Source: a virus. Taken from it: DNA of 63,732 bases. Each line of letters starts with the position of its first letter. Within the stretch, counting starts at the first letter, position 1. The DNA lies in IMG/VR virus record IMGVR_UViG_3300028559_000039, positions 1 through 63,732 of that record. One strand, 5' to 3'. Below, piece by piece: positions 42,417 to 50,793 of the stretch. The notes under the pieces were generated by a model. It did no database searches. It was not told where the DNA came from and saw only the letters and a list, made by a program, of their open reading frames with translations. A program made the position numbers and the translations under genes.

Positions 42417-44939
42417 ATGGCACAGCCCAATTGGATCACAATTGCAGGTAGTATAGGTTCATATCCTTCTAATGTAGTGATGGCTACTGCATTTCAACTG
42501 CAAGCGCAGGCAGTATTACCTGCGACCACTGTGTCATATGCTATTATTAGCGGAAATTTACCTCTAGGGGTGACGATGAATGAAGCCGGATTGATTTTTG
42601 GCACGCCCGGATTAGTAACAGCCAATACTATATATTATTTTGTGGTTCGAGTAACTGACAATCTACAAAATATTAGAGACCGAACCTTTTCTATGGAGGT
42701 GTCTGGCGTATCGGGTCCTCAATTTGTAGATTCGATCGGTCCCATAGTAGTAAATGATAGCACCTGGGTAGAACTGCAAGTAGGATATACTAATCCAGTT
42801 CCAACTAATCCAGTCGCTATCAGAGTAGTTCAGGGACAATTACCACCTGGAATAGAGATAAACACATCTGGAATTATCAGAGGATATGCTGCTCCTCCTT
42901 TACTTAATGTTACTTTACCCACAGTAGTTACTGTTGCGACTACAATTAGTTCTAATAATATTATTGGGTTTAGCACGGCTGACTTTTCTATAGGTAGACC
43001 AATCAAATTTAGCGGTTCAGTATTCGGCGGTGTAACTCTTGGACAAACGTATTACATCAAGTCAATCCTAAATGAAACTACGTTTACTATATCAACTACT
43101 GTCGACGGCCCTATATACCCGTTGAGTAATTCAGTCGGAAACATGACAGTTACCTTACCCGGAGTAGAAGTAGGACAGCCAACTATACAGACATATTCGG
43201 TCACTTTAAATCTAGAAAGCCCCTTAGGACAAGACACTACTTCTTACGCTATCACAGTAATAAATCAAAACACTCCGGTAAGTTTTGGCGGTCCAGGCTA
43301 TCCACCAAATTCACGGGTGCCTACATTATACAATACCAGGCCACCAACTTATGACATATCAGCAGATCAAGAGAACTATAGATACTATTTGTTGCCACCT
43401 ATAGGTACAGTAACTCCGGGAATTACCTATCCCTTGACAACGCCTGCATATGCAGGACAGGCAGCGAGCGAAAATTATTTCTCATTCAGAATGATGGGTC
43501 ACGATTTTGATGGAAATACACTTGAATACGCTTTCTCAGATTTGCCCGAATGGTTAACTGGAGACCCTGAGACAGGATGGCTTACAGGTAATCCTGTTAT
43601 TGCGGACAATAGTATCAGCGAATATTATTTCAGTGTTTCAGCAAGAAAAGCCACAAACCCAACAATCTCTACTCCGTCCATCAATTTCTCACTAAAAATA
43701 AGCAATGGCCTTTCAGGTGATATAATATGGACCACAGCGAATGATTTGGGTCAAATCAACAATGGATCAATCAGCCTGCTTAACGTTTCAGCAATCTCTG
43801 ACGTGTCACTGACATATAGAGTGATAGAAGGTGAACTTCCTCCCAATCTTGTATTATTAGATAACGGCGAAATTTCAGGCGTAGTGGCATATCAACCCAC
43901 AACTGCGCTCTTATCTTTAGCTACTATTACAGATTTCACGTTCACGATTGAAGCTTTCTCTCCCGACTATCCTGTAATAAAATCGACGAGAGAATTTACT
44001 CTATCAGTGTTTCAGGAATTCAATCAACCAACAGATACGTTATACATCAAATGTTCGCCTAGTGTAGAAGATCGATATCTCATTGCGTCCTTGTTAGAAG
44101 ACAACATTTTGATTCCTGATGATTATTTGTACCGGCCGAATGACCCGTATTTCGGTAAAGCAACTAGTGTCATATATGAACATGCATATGGCATTTATGC
44201 CAGTAGCTTCGACGAATATGTTGCTGCCATAACTAGGAATCATTATTGGAGAAACCTTACATTAGGTGAATTAAACACTGCCGTTGCACGCGATGCGAAT
44301 GGCAATATTATCTATGAAGTCGTGTATAGTACGATTGTTGACAACTTAGTTAATCCAGATGGAGTAAGCATACCAGAAGAAATTTATTGGCCAAGATTTA
44401 TTCCATTAAATCTGGGGCCATGGTACACTAGCATAACTAATATATTTACTAGTTATGTATCTGCTACAAACGGAAGTCTATACTATACTAGTCTTTCGCC
44501 CGGTTATGCTAGAATACTATATCCGAATTCTCTCCCTGACATGCGATCTCGCGTCGGTCAAGTCTTAGGACAAGACTACAATTCTAGTATACTTCCCGTT
44601 TGGATGACCAGCCAGCAAAGAAATGGGTCTACCACAGGATTCGTTCCTGCTTGGGTAATTGCTTATACCAAACCTGGATATGCTGATATTATCAAGAACA
44701 ACATCGAAACACAGTGGAAAGACTCAGCGGGACAAGTAAAAACTCTTAACACGATTAACTTCAGGATAGATAGATTTACAGTTGACAAAAGTATCACGTA
44801 TAATTATGATAAAAACCTTAATCCGGCAGCTTGGACTGGTCTACCTAGTGGTACTCCTGTTCCTGACCCACTTGACTCGAAAGACTTTTACGCCCTCTTT
44901 CCACGTAAAACAATTTTACCGGGCAGTACCCAATACTAA
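42417..44939 (+). CDS. Large virion protein with Ig-like repeats
   Basis: The 840-residue protein begins with two or three cadherin/Ig-type repeats (SYAIISGNLPLGVTMNEAGLIFGTPG, QGQLPPGIEINTSGIIRG), the 'putative Ig' pattern LPPGL...G.I.GTP. Residues 170-245 hold the FSGSVFGG...YYIKS module shared with other virion proteins here. The C-terminal 250 residues are Tyr/Trp-rich and non-repetitive. It is probably a baseplate or tail protein. It follows the endolysin with AAGGAA before the ATG. Confidence 0.7.
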   Translation: MAQPNWITIAGSIGSYPSNVVMATAFQLQAQAVLPATTVSYAIISGNLPLGVTMNEAGLIFGTPGLVTANTIYYFVVRVTDNLQNIRDRTFSMEVSGVSGPQFVDSIGPIVVNDSTWVELQVGYTNPVPTNPVAIRVVQGQLPPGIEINTSGIIRGYAAPPLLNVTLPTVVTVATTISSNNIIGFSTADFSIGRPIKFSGSVFGGVTLGQTYYIKSILNETTFTISTTVDGPIYPLSNSVGNMTVTLPGVEVGQPTIQTYSVTLNLESPLGQDTTSYAITVINQNTPVSFGGPGYPPNSRVPTLYNTRPPTYDISADQENYRYYLLPPIGTVTPGITYPLTTPAYAGQAASENYFSFRMMGHDFDGNTLEYAFSDLPEWLTGDPETGWLTGNPVIADNSISEYYFSVSARKATNPTISTPSINFSLKISNGLSGDIIWTTANDLGQINNGSISLLNVSAISDVSLTYRVIEGELPPNLVLLDNGEISGVVAYQPTTALLSLATITDFTFTIEAFSPDYPVIKSTREFTLSVFQEFNQPTDTLYIKCSPSVEDRYLIASLLEDNILIPDDYLYRPNDPYFGKATSVIYEHAYGIYASSFDEYVAAITRNHYWRNLTLGELNTAVARDANGNIIYEVVYSTIVDNLVNPDGVSIPEEIYWPRFIPLNLGPWYTSITNIFTSYVSATNGSLYYTSLSPGYARILYPNSLPDMRSRVGQVLGQDYNSSILPVWMTSQQRNGSTTGFVPAWVIAYTKPGYADIIKNNIETQWKDSAGQVKTLNTINFRIDRFTVDKSITYNYDKNLNPAAWTGLPSGTPVPDPLDSKDFYALFPRKTILPGSTQY

Positions 44940-44942
44940 ATA
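44935..44942 (+). promoter_or_regulatory. Late-like promoter motif (ACTAAATA)
   Basis: A degenerate late octamer at the junction of two virion genes, 20 nt before ATG 44963. Confidence 0.35.
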
Positions 44943-44962
44943 GAAGACGGAAATAGAGAATT

Positions 44963-46684
44963 ATGAGCCAAATAAACACAAACGGAATCAACGTAAACTA
45001 TCCGGTACCGGGTCAGAACAACAGTTCTCAACCATTCCGTGATAATTTTGCTGCCATCAGAACAAATATCAATACGGCTGCAACCGAACTCACTGATTTA
45101 GAGTCTAAAGTCGTAGTTAAAGCAGCACTCAACAACACTACTTTGAACAACGATATGGCAAATACGTTAATCAGTAATGCTTCAACGCGTGGATTCAGGG
45201 CAACAACTTACAATCTGGGAAATGCACTCTCTGGGACGATACTAGTAGATGTGAATCGTGCTGACGTACAGTATGGTGCAGTAACTGGAAATGTAGCGTT
45301 TCAATTTGGAGGCTGGGCTCCTACTAATACCGAGAGTAATGTTGTATTAAGACTAACAGTGTCTAACACTGCCGCTATTATTTCATTACCAAGTGCATGT
45401 GTTTCGTCCAACAATAATTATGGTGTAACTATACTTGAAAATTACGCTAACATTAGCGGCACCGCTACGATTACTGCTCCTGCTAATGTTGGTATCATGG
45501 AGTACACATTCAGTTCGTTAGATTGCGGAAACACTATTACAGTTTCCCCAGTAAATAGAGCGTTTCAGACTGCTCAAATCATCACTCGTGACCCGCCCCC
45601 CACTGGACTGATAGGAGATGTTAACGGGGATGTTGCAGTAAGTGCCTCAGTTAGTCAAGTACGGGTAACTCAAACTGCTAATGTCCCTACGGTTATCACT
45701 GCAAACGTTTTTACGACTACAGGAAGTACTATCGTTGGTACTGAACTTACTATAGGTACACTTGTTACTGGCAATGTGAATATAGGCATGATACTGTCAG
45801 GCGCGGCAGCTAATACATACATCACCGGATACACATCTGGATCAGGTTCAGGCTCCAAATGGGTAGTAAATCAGAGTCAGTCTGTAAGTTCCGGGCCAAT
45901 CGACGGTAAGACAGGAATCTATGTTGCTGCTGTGACTAATAACCCTGTTCTTTACGTAGGGGTGCAAACATCCGGAGTTGTGCAAGAAGGCATGATTCTT
46001 TCAGGATCTGGAGTCACTGCAAATACTTGGGTAGTACAGAATCTTGCTGGATCCGGATCGGGTTCTTTATGGAGAGTCAGCACGTCTCAGTGGGCGACAC
46101 CTACGACTATAAACGGGGCAATCGATGTATTGACGGTTGCTAATACAGCTGGTTTCTATAGAGACATGCCATTAACATTTACCGGTAGTACGTTTGGTGG
46201 AGCAAATCTTCTTCCTGGAAATACATATTATATTAAAGAAGTCGCAGATACCAACTCAATAACTATCTCTGCTACACCAAGCGGTAGTATGGTAGTACTC
46301 GCCAATGCTTCGGGCAATATGTATCTCAATCCTGGATCATATCTATATGTTGCGACTAACAAGTATAACTCAACTACGTATGCTAGGCAGACTACTAATA
46401 CGACTGCAACTACTAATCTGATTACACTAGAAAACACAACCTACCTAGAAGTAAACTCACCTATCATCTTTACTGGCTCTACGTTCGGCGGACTAGAAGG
46501 AAATATAGTTTATTATGTCAAGTCTAACGATTTGGGTAATAGTAAACTTACAGTTAGCCGTACTAGAGTTAATGGGATTGCTGGACCTGAAGTACTATTG
46601 ACCACTGCGAACGGAAATTGTGTTGCAACTTGTTATACCGGCGGCAATGATATCTGGAAACGCATTAACTTGACATCTTGGTAA
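44963..46684 (+). CDS. Virion structural protein with two kinds of repeated modules
   Basis: The 573-residue protein starts with QINTNGINVNYPVPGQNNSSQPFRDNF, a start seen in marine T4-like virion proteins. The middle has two GMILSG...SGSGSG.W.VS.SQ modules, and the C-terminal part has two FTGSTFGG...YY(I/V)K modules. These modules recur in the proteins at 10821, 38885 and 42417. It is predicted to be almost all beta and is probably a baseplate or fibre-linked protein. Confidence 0.7.
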   Translation: MSQINTNGINVNYPVPGQNNSSQPFRDNFAAIRTNINTAATELTDLESKVVVKAALNNTTLNNDMANTLISNASTRGFRATTYNLGNALSGTILVDVNRADVQYGAVTGNVAFQFGGWAPTNTESNVVLRLTVSNTAAIISLPSACVSSNNNYGVTILENYANISGTATITAPANVGIMEYTFSSLDCGNTITVSPVNRAFQTAQIITRDPPPTGLIGDVNGDVAVSASVSQVRVTQTANVPTVITANVFTTTGSTIVGTELTIGTLVTGNVNIGMILSGAAANTYITGYTSGSGSGSKWVVNQSQSVSSGPIDGKTGIYVAAVTNNPVLYVGVQTSGVVQEGMILSGSGVTANTWVVQNLAGSGSGSLWRVSTSQWATPTTINGAIDVLTVANTAGFYRDMPLTFTGSTFGGANLLPGNTYYIKEVADTNSITISATPSGSMVVLANASGNMYLNPGSYLYVATNKYNSTTYARQTTNTTATTNLITLENTTYLEVNSPIIFTGSTFGGLEGNIVYYVKSNDLGNSKLTVSRTRVNGIAGPEVLLTTANGNCVATCYTGGNDIWKRINLTSW

Positions 46685-46685
46685 C

Positions 46686-46928
46686 ATGGAACATCCATTC
46701 ATTAAGCAGGCTGATTTAACTAGTAAATCAACCGAAGAACTTCACGAAACTATATCAGGACTTACTACAAAACTAAGTTTTGCACATAGAACTGGTAACA
46801 TGGCCCTTATACAACAATTACAAATGGCACTAGAAAGCTATCGTACTCAACTCACTAAAAAAATGGACGAGTTGTTCGTTAAACAAAAGATAGATACTAA
46901 AATCAACATTCAGTCGGATAAACAGTGA
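46686..46928 (+). CDS. Small helical protein
   Basis: The 80-residue protein is probably a coiled coil (TEELHETISGLTTKLSFAHR, ALIQQLQMALESYRTQL). It lies 1 nt after a virion gene and overlaps the next start (GTGA). It could be a chaperone or minor structural component. No family recognised. Confidence 0.58.
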   Translation: MEHPFIKQADLTSKSTEELHETISGLTTKLSFAHRTGNMALIQQLQMALESYRTQLTKKMDELFVKQKIDTKINIQSDKQ

Positions 46929-47473
46929 ATACGCGAATTGAAAAAGACTTTTATTTTCAAACTGGGATACATTTTGAAAATAAGTACCACATTAATAGCT
47001 ATGAAATCGTACTTTCTATACTAGTCGAGACCGAATCGGCTAGGGAAAAAAATATAGCTATGGATAGGATAACATATTTCTTATCTGATGTCATACAGAA
47101 TGCAGTAATTGTAAATTGTAAGGACACTACTGCTATTCAACTGTACAAGAATGCTAATTTAAAAGTATGCGAACTTCCAGATGATCCACATGACCAGATA
47201 TTTGCCATGGTTTTACTTCTGAAGTTAAATGCGATCACCGAAGGCCGAATAAAAATTACTGATATGGTTTTGGGATCATCCCTGAGTGATGGAGTAAAAT
47301 ACAATATTGTTTCCGAAGTGGCAGAATGTGCATTTAGTAAGAAGGCTTGGTGGAACCAAGCTGACGGCAGTGTCGGCGAAAATGAAGATGCGAATGACAA
47401 AATAGTAAACCTGTTTGCCAAAAAAGTTTGGGTAGAGCTAGGATTAATTTGGAAGGAAAGAGTTAAAAAATAG
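46925..47473 (+). CDS. Hypothetical protein
   Basis: This 182-residue protein starts at GTG 46925, overlapping the upstream TGA. It contains SYEIVLSILVETESAREKN and DVIQNAVIVNCKD, then a Trp-rich end. Soluble alpha/beta; no motif named. It is the last gene before the leaderless promoter at 47475. Confidence 0.58.
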   Translation: MNTRIEKDFYFQTGIHFENKYHINSYEIVLSILVETESAREKNIAMDRITYFLSDVIQNAVIVNCKDTTAIQLYKNANLKVCELPDDPHDQIFAMVLLLKLNAITEGRIKITDMVLGSSLSDGVKYNIVSEVAECAFSKKAWWNQADGSVGENEDANDKIVNLFAKKVWVELGLIWKERVKK

Positions 47474-47474
47474 G

Positions 47475-47503
47475 TTGACAATTTGCGGTAAATCATGTAT
47501 TAT
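47475..47503 (+). promoter_or_regulatory. Sigma70-type promoter giving a leaderless mRNA
   Basis: TTGACA-N17-TATTAT, both near-perfect. The -10 ends 6 nt before ATG 47510, so predicted +1 is the A of the ATG. Confidence 0.9.
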
Positions 47504-47509
47504 TACTAT

Positions 47510-48016
47510 ATGATTACAGATAAATTTGGACAATTTATTTACTCTGAACATGAACTACTCGACATGTACATGACTGATCCAAATATTACGCTAAAGCGAG
47601 TGTTCGTATCCGAACCAATACATTTCGATACAAGATTAAACTTGAAAAACACCCCTGAAATGATTCAGTACCTGACGAGCGACCAGTCTATCACTGACTT
47701 TGATCAAGAAAAGCAATTAAATTGGTTCATTCCTGATGATTATAAAAACTTCGATATCGCTAAATTCGTGTTAGATCAGTGTTCAACTGAAGCAGAGTTA
47801 CAACGTGCAGGCGAAGAATTGCTTCTTTATCAAGAACGAGATATGTTTATGCTTCTTCGTTACTTAAAGTATCTCGTAGATACGATGAGAGCCAATAACT
47901 TAGTATGGGGCGTGGGTCGCGGGTCCAGCGTAGCAAGTTTTGTGCTTTTCCTCATCGGGGTTCATAAAATCAATTCTTTATTTTATCAATTAGATGTCAA
48001 CGAATTTTTAAAATAA
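47510..48016 (+). CDS. DnaE-like (C-family) DNA polymerase core, N-terminal fragment
   Basis: ATG 47510 gives 168 residues. The C-terminal third matches the DnaE palm entry: MLLRYLKYLVDTMRANNLVW, then GVGRGSSVASFVLFLIGVHKIN (DnaE [23 protein letters not shown]), ending QLDVNEFLK (DnaE LLFERFLN). The phosphate-binding GRGS loop is present, but the catalytic Asp motif that should come next is on the ORF at 26378. There is no PHP domain and no intein sequence at the end. The earlier ATG at 47495 lies in the -10 and is rejected. A two-chain polymerase is inferred. Confidence 0.75.
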   Translation: MITDKFGQFIYSEHELLDMYMTDPNITLKRVFVSEPIHFDTRLNLKNTPEMIQYLTSDQSITDFDQEKQLNWFIPDDYKNFDIAKFVLDQCSTEAELQRAGEELLLYQERDMFMLLRYLKYLVDTMRANNLVWGVGRGSSVASFVLFLIGVHKINSLFYQLDVNEFLK

Positions 48017-48031
48017 TCGTAGTTTCTCGCA

Positions 48032-48039
48032 CATAAATA
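48032..48039 (+). promoter_or_regulatory. Late-type promoter motif (CATAAATA)
   Basis: It lies 22 nt before ATG 48062 with AGAGGAG between them. Confidence 0.55.
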
Positions 48040-48061
48040 TAATATAGAGGAGTTGTATAAT

Positions 48062-48475
48062 ATGGCAAAGCATAGAACAGCATTAGGCAGAACAGTTGAC
48101 ATGGGTCGGCTTGTTAATATGAATGAACAAGTTCGAGCGGTAAGCAACATGAAAGTAAATGCCAGAGGAGATACTATTGATGCTCAGGGAAGGATTGTTG
48201 TTCCGGTAACCAAAAAAGTTGTAGAAGGGTATCACCGCACTGTCACTACTAAGACAGATAGCATAGTGAAGCCTGATCACTTACCTGCTGAGGTCGCTGA
48301 CAACACAGAAACCAAAGTAGAACTTCTGCCCGAAGAATTAGAGTTTGAGGATACGTTAGACGAAGATTTGGAAATCGAAGCACTCAAAGTAGCAGAAGAA
48401 AAGCTTAACTTCGTGGTGAAGCCAGCAAGTGAAGCTCCAGAATTTGTTCGCCCGGAACCAAAGAAAACTAAATAA
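48062..48475 (+). CDS. Hypothetical late protein
   Basis: ATG 48062 is preferred to TTG 48053 because AGAGGAG is 9 nt upstream. The 137-residue product has a basic N-terminal half (AKHRTALGRTVDMGR) and a strongly acidic, Glu-rich C-terminal half. The charge split suggests a nucleic-acid or partner-binding adaptor. No family recognised. Confidence 0.58.
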   Translation: MAKHRTALGRTVDMGRLVNMNEQVRAVSNMKVNARGDTIDAQGRIVVPVTKKVVEGYHRTVTTKTDSIVKPDHLPAEVADNTETKVELLPEELEFEDTLDEDLEIEALKVAEEKLNFVVKPASEAPEFVRPEPKKTK

Positions 48476-48477
48476 AC

Positions 48478-48843
48478 ATGGCTGAAAAAGTTAACATAAC
48501 TAGAACTAAATTACGTAAGCTACATCCAATCAAAAACACTATTTTAGTGTGCGGCATGGAGTTTAGAGAACGTATCAGTAGGGGAGGACTTATTCTTCTC
48601 GATGATGATATGAAAAGTGCAGGTATCCGTCCCCGTTGGGCCCAGGTATATGCTGTTGGCCCAGACGTACAAGATGTTAAAGTAGGCGATTATATTATGA
48701 TAGCACACGGTCGCTGGAGTCGTGGTCAGACCATCGAAGACGACGAAGGCGAGAAAGTAATCCGTAAGGTAGACCCCAATGACATTTTATTAGTAAGTGA
48801 AGAATACGTCAACGATTATACGATGACAGACAAAGAGTATTAG
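48478..48843 (+). CDS. GroES-like co-chaperonin
   Basis: The 121-residue protein has the cpn10 layout: LHPIKNTILVCGMEFRER, the mobile-loop region ISRGGLILLDD, IRPRWAQVYAVGPDV, DVKVGDYIMIAHGRWSRG and the end DILLVSEEY. T4 gp31 plays this role, capping host GroEL for capsid folding. It follows the preceding gene by 2 nt. Chaperone partners DnaJ-like and ClpA-like occur 5 kb downstream. Confidence 0.8.
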   Translation: MAEKVNITRTKLRKLHPIKNTILVCGMEFRERISRGGLILLDDDMKSAGIRPRWAQVYAVGPDVQDVKVGDYIMIAHGRWSRGQTIEDDEGEKVIRKVDPNDILLVSEEYVNDYTMTDKEY

Positions 48844-48855
48844 AATAACTTTAAG

Positions 48856-48927
48856 TCAGAGATGAGAAAATTAAGCCTAGGGGTTGATGACCTCGTCAAT
48901 CAATTATTATTGTCGGTGCATCTCTGA
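48856..48927 (+). ncRNA. Candidate structured RNA element after groES
   Basis: A 9-bp perfect helix (TCAGAGATG with CATCTCTGA) closes a 72-nt element. Inside, TTGATGAC pairs with GTCAATCAA (one bulge) around a CTC loop. It lies between groES and a leaderless promoter. It is not a tRNA and lacks a U-tract, so it may be an RNA regulatory or 3'-end-protecting structure. Confidence 0.4.
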
Positions 48928-48957
48928 TCATTTTCCAAATAATGGGTACGATCATTA

Positions 48958-48986
48958 TTGACTTTTCAATATACAGCAAGTAACAT
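48958..48986 (+). promoter_or_regulatory. Sigma70-type promoter giving a leaderless mRNA
   Basis: TTGACT-N17-TAACAT; the -10 ends 6 nt before ATG 48993, the same geometry as at 47475 and 53423. Confidence 0.75.
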
Positions 48987-48992
48987 AGAATC

Positions 48993-49097
48993 ATGAAAAA
49001 GAAAATTATTCCTATGACATTAGGTGCAATCGTGGTCGCCGCCTATCTTTTTTATAGGGCATATAAAACAATCAACGACATTGACTTTCCGACGTAA
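48993..49097 (+). CDS. 34-residue single-span membrane protein
   Basis: The short ORF starts MKKKIIP, followed by a hydrophobic segment (MTLGAIVVAAYLFY) and an Arg/Lys-flanked tail. This is the layout of an N-in single-pass micro-protein. It has no ribosome site, but the ATG is the predicted +1 of the promoter. It could act in the host membrane; the function is unknown. Confidence 0.6.
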   Translation: MKKKIIPMTLGAIVVAAYLFYRAYKTINDIDFPT

Positions 49098-49108
49098 TTG
49101 ACTATAAT
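49081..49108 (+). promoter_or_regulatory. Sigma70-type promoter for gp44
   Basis: TTGACT, a 16-nt spacer and TATAAT; predicted start is about 49115. It overlaps the end of the micro-protein. ATG 49116 at the start opens a 14-codon frame ending inside gp44 (TGA 49158-49160). Confidence 0.8.
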
Positions 49109-49137
49109 AAATCACATGACAACGAAAGAAACCAAGT

Positions 49138-50067
49138 ATGAAAAACATCCTTTGGGTTGAACGCTATCGCCCGAACTCAGTCGATGACTACGTGTTCGTA
49201 GATGATCGTCAGCGAGAACAGGTATTGAGTTGGATAGAAGAAGGCTCTATTCCTCATCTTTTACTGTCAGGAGATCCAGGTACTGGCAAGACTACACTTG
49301 CTAAAGTTCTTATTCACGAACTGGGGATCGAAGAGTATGATGTCCTTGAGATCAATGCGTCACGCGAGAACGGGGTTGATATCGTCAAGGATAAGATTAA
49401 CAACTTTGCTCAAACAATGCCATTCGGCAAGTTTAAAGTCGTGTTACTGGATGAAGCTGACTATACGACTCCGGCGTTCCAAGCTGCGTTGCGTAACGAT
49501 ATGGAAGCATACGCTTCGTCAGTTAGATTCATTCTGACTTGTAACTATGAACACAAGATCATTCCTGCATTGCGTGAATCTCGTTGTTTCAAGTTTCACC
49601 TCGCAAAGCCCGATCTGAATGAGTTTACCGCTCGTGCAGCAACAGTATTGGTTGCTGAGAACGTAGATTTTGAGCTAGATACTCTCGACACATACGTTCG
49701 TGCTGCATATCCAGATTTGCGTAAGTGTCTCAATCAATTGCAGAACAATTCTAAGTCCGGTACATTGAAGGCACCCCAGTCTATCGGAAACAGTGAAGAT
49801 GAGATTCTCATCGCCGCCACTAATCTGTTCAAGACTGGTAAGATTCTTGAAGGTCGTCAACAAATTATGCAATATATCTCATTGTATCCTTCTAGGGTTG
49901 AAGATACATATCGCTGGTTATATGACAATCTTGATCTGTGGGGGAAGTCACCTGAACAAAAAGACGCAGCAATCATCATTATTCGTAATGGATTAGCTAA
50001 CTTGCCACTAGTGGGTATCCCGGAAATATCCGTCGCGGCCTCGTTAGCAGAGCTTTGTTCTAGCTGA
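49138..50067 (+). CDS. 44: Sliding-clamp loader ATPase (T4 gp44-like)
   Basis: This 309-residue AAA+ clamp loader shows WVERYRPNSVDDYV, Walker A GDPGTGKTT, LEINASRENGVD, Walker B VVLLDEADY, sensor-1 FILTCNY and the SRC Arg-finger motif (ALRESRCFKF). It works with gp62 at 23207. There is no clear ribosome site in the roughly 23-nt leader. Confidence 0.93.
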   Translation: MKNILWVERYRPNSVDDYVFVDDRQREQVLSWIEEGSIPHLLLSGDPGTGKTTLAKVLIHELGIEEYDVLEINASRENGVDIVKDKINNFAQTMPFGKFKVVLLDEADYTTPAFQAALRNDMEAYASSVRFILTCNYEHKIIPALRESRCFKFHLAKPDLNEFTARAATVLVAENVDFELDTLDTYVRAAYPDLRKCLNQLQNNSKSGTLKAPQSIGNSEDEILIAATNLFKTGKILEGRQQIMQYISLYPSRVEDTYRWLYDNLDLWGKSPEQKDAAIIIIRNGLANLPLVGIPEISVAASLAELCSS

Positions 50068-50103
50068 AATAACGATCAAGATAGCAGGTTATATGGAGAA
50101 AGA

Positions 50104-50415
50104 ATGATTTATCTATCAGCATACATAAATTGGCCGTTCAAATTTGATCCTGAATATAGCAAGGATTATTTCTATAAGAGTTGGCCGATAACTAAAAACA
50201 AGACATTAGAGATACAAATCAGCAGGATGGGTAATTTTCTCATCGGCGGAAGTCTTAGATATTCTATTCGAGAGTCACATGCCGGGCTTGTATTTGATAT
50301 CGGGTTACTTCGTAGATTCATCTATGTCTCATTTGTTGACAATCGACATTGGAATGACGAAGCAGATCGTTATGTAAACTATGATAATCCAGAAGAAGTG
50401 GAGAAATATTATTGA
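50104..50415 (+). CDS. Hypothetical protein
   Basis: The 103-residue protein starts IYLSAYINWPFKFDPEYSKDY and ends in an acidic tail. Strong GGAGAAAG before ATG 50104. It contains SLRYSIRESHAGLVFDIGLL, a beta pattern. It overlaps the next ORF by 4 nt (TTGA). Function unknown. Confidence 0.58.
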   Translation: MIYLSAYINWPFKFDPEYSKDYFYKSWPITKNKTLEIQISRMGNFLIGGSLRYSIRESHAGLVFDIGLLRRFIYVSFVDNRHWNDEADRYVNYDNPEEVEKYY

Positions 50416-50732
50416 GATACCTTTTAATCAGTTTTTTGCGGAAGGTAAATGGGCAGATTGATGAGATGGTATCAATCTCGCAACGAGTACGTGACTCAGA
50501 CCTCGCCAGTAACAACGTTATTCTAGATTTTGCTGAAAAAAAGATTGTCAAGTGTATCATTGAAGGTAAAGAACATGATACTACCTTCGACAAGATGCGC
50601 GAATACTATCTTAAGATTTATCCTAACTTGATTGTTCAGTTGGAAAATGAAGCTCCTATTACTAAGAATAGAGAGCGGCTAAAAAAAACATTGGAGCCTA
50701 AAACTACTAGACCAGCTCCAAGACGCAAGTAA
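50412..50732 (+). CDS. Hypothetical protein
   Basis: The 106-residue ORF starts with TTG 50412, overlapping the preceding stop. It contains QIDEMVSISQRVRDSDLASNN and a basic Pro-rich end (TTRPAPRRK). The last plus-strand gene before a shared terminator hairpin. Function unknown. Confidence 0.55.
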   Translation: MRYLLISFLRKVNGQIDEMVSISQRVRDSDLASNNVILDFAEKKIVKCIIEGKEHDTTFDKMREYYLKIYPNLIVQLENEAPITKNRERLKKTLEPKTTRPAPRRK

Positions 50733-50740
50733 AAACATAT

Positions 50741-50767
50741 AACTAGGAGAGGTTAACTCTCCTAGTT
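50741..50767. terminator. Hairpin between convergent genes
   Basis: An 11-bp perfect stem (AACTAGGAGAG/CTCTCCTAGTT) with a 5-nt loop, between a plus-strand gene and phoH on the minus strand. The T-runs are short, so it is a likely but imperfect bidirectional terminator. Confidence 0.75.
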
Positions 50768-50793
50768 AATTGTCTTAATAGGGCAGTTGCTCT

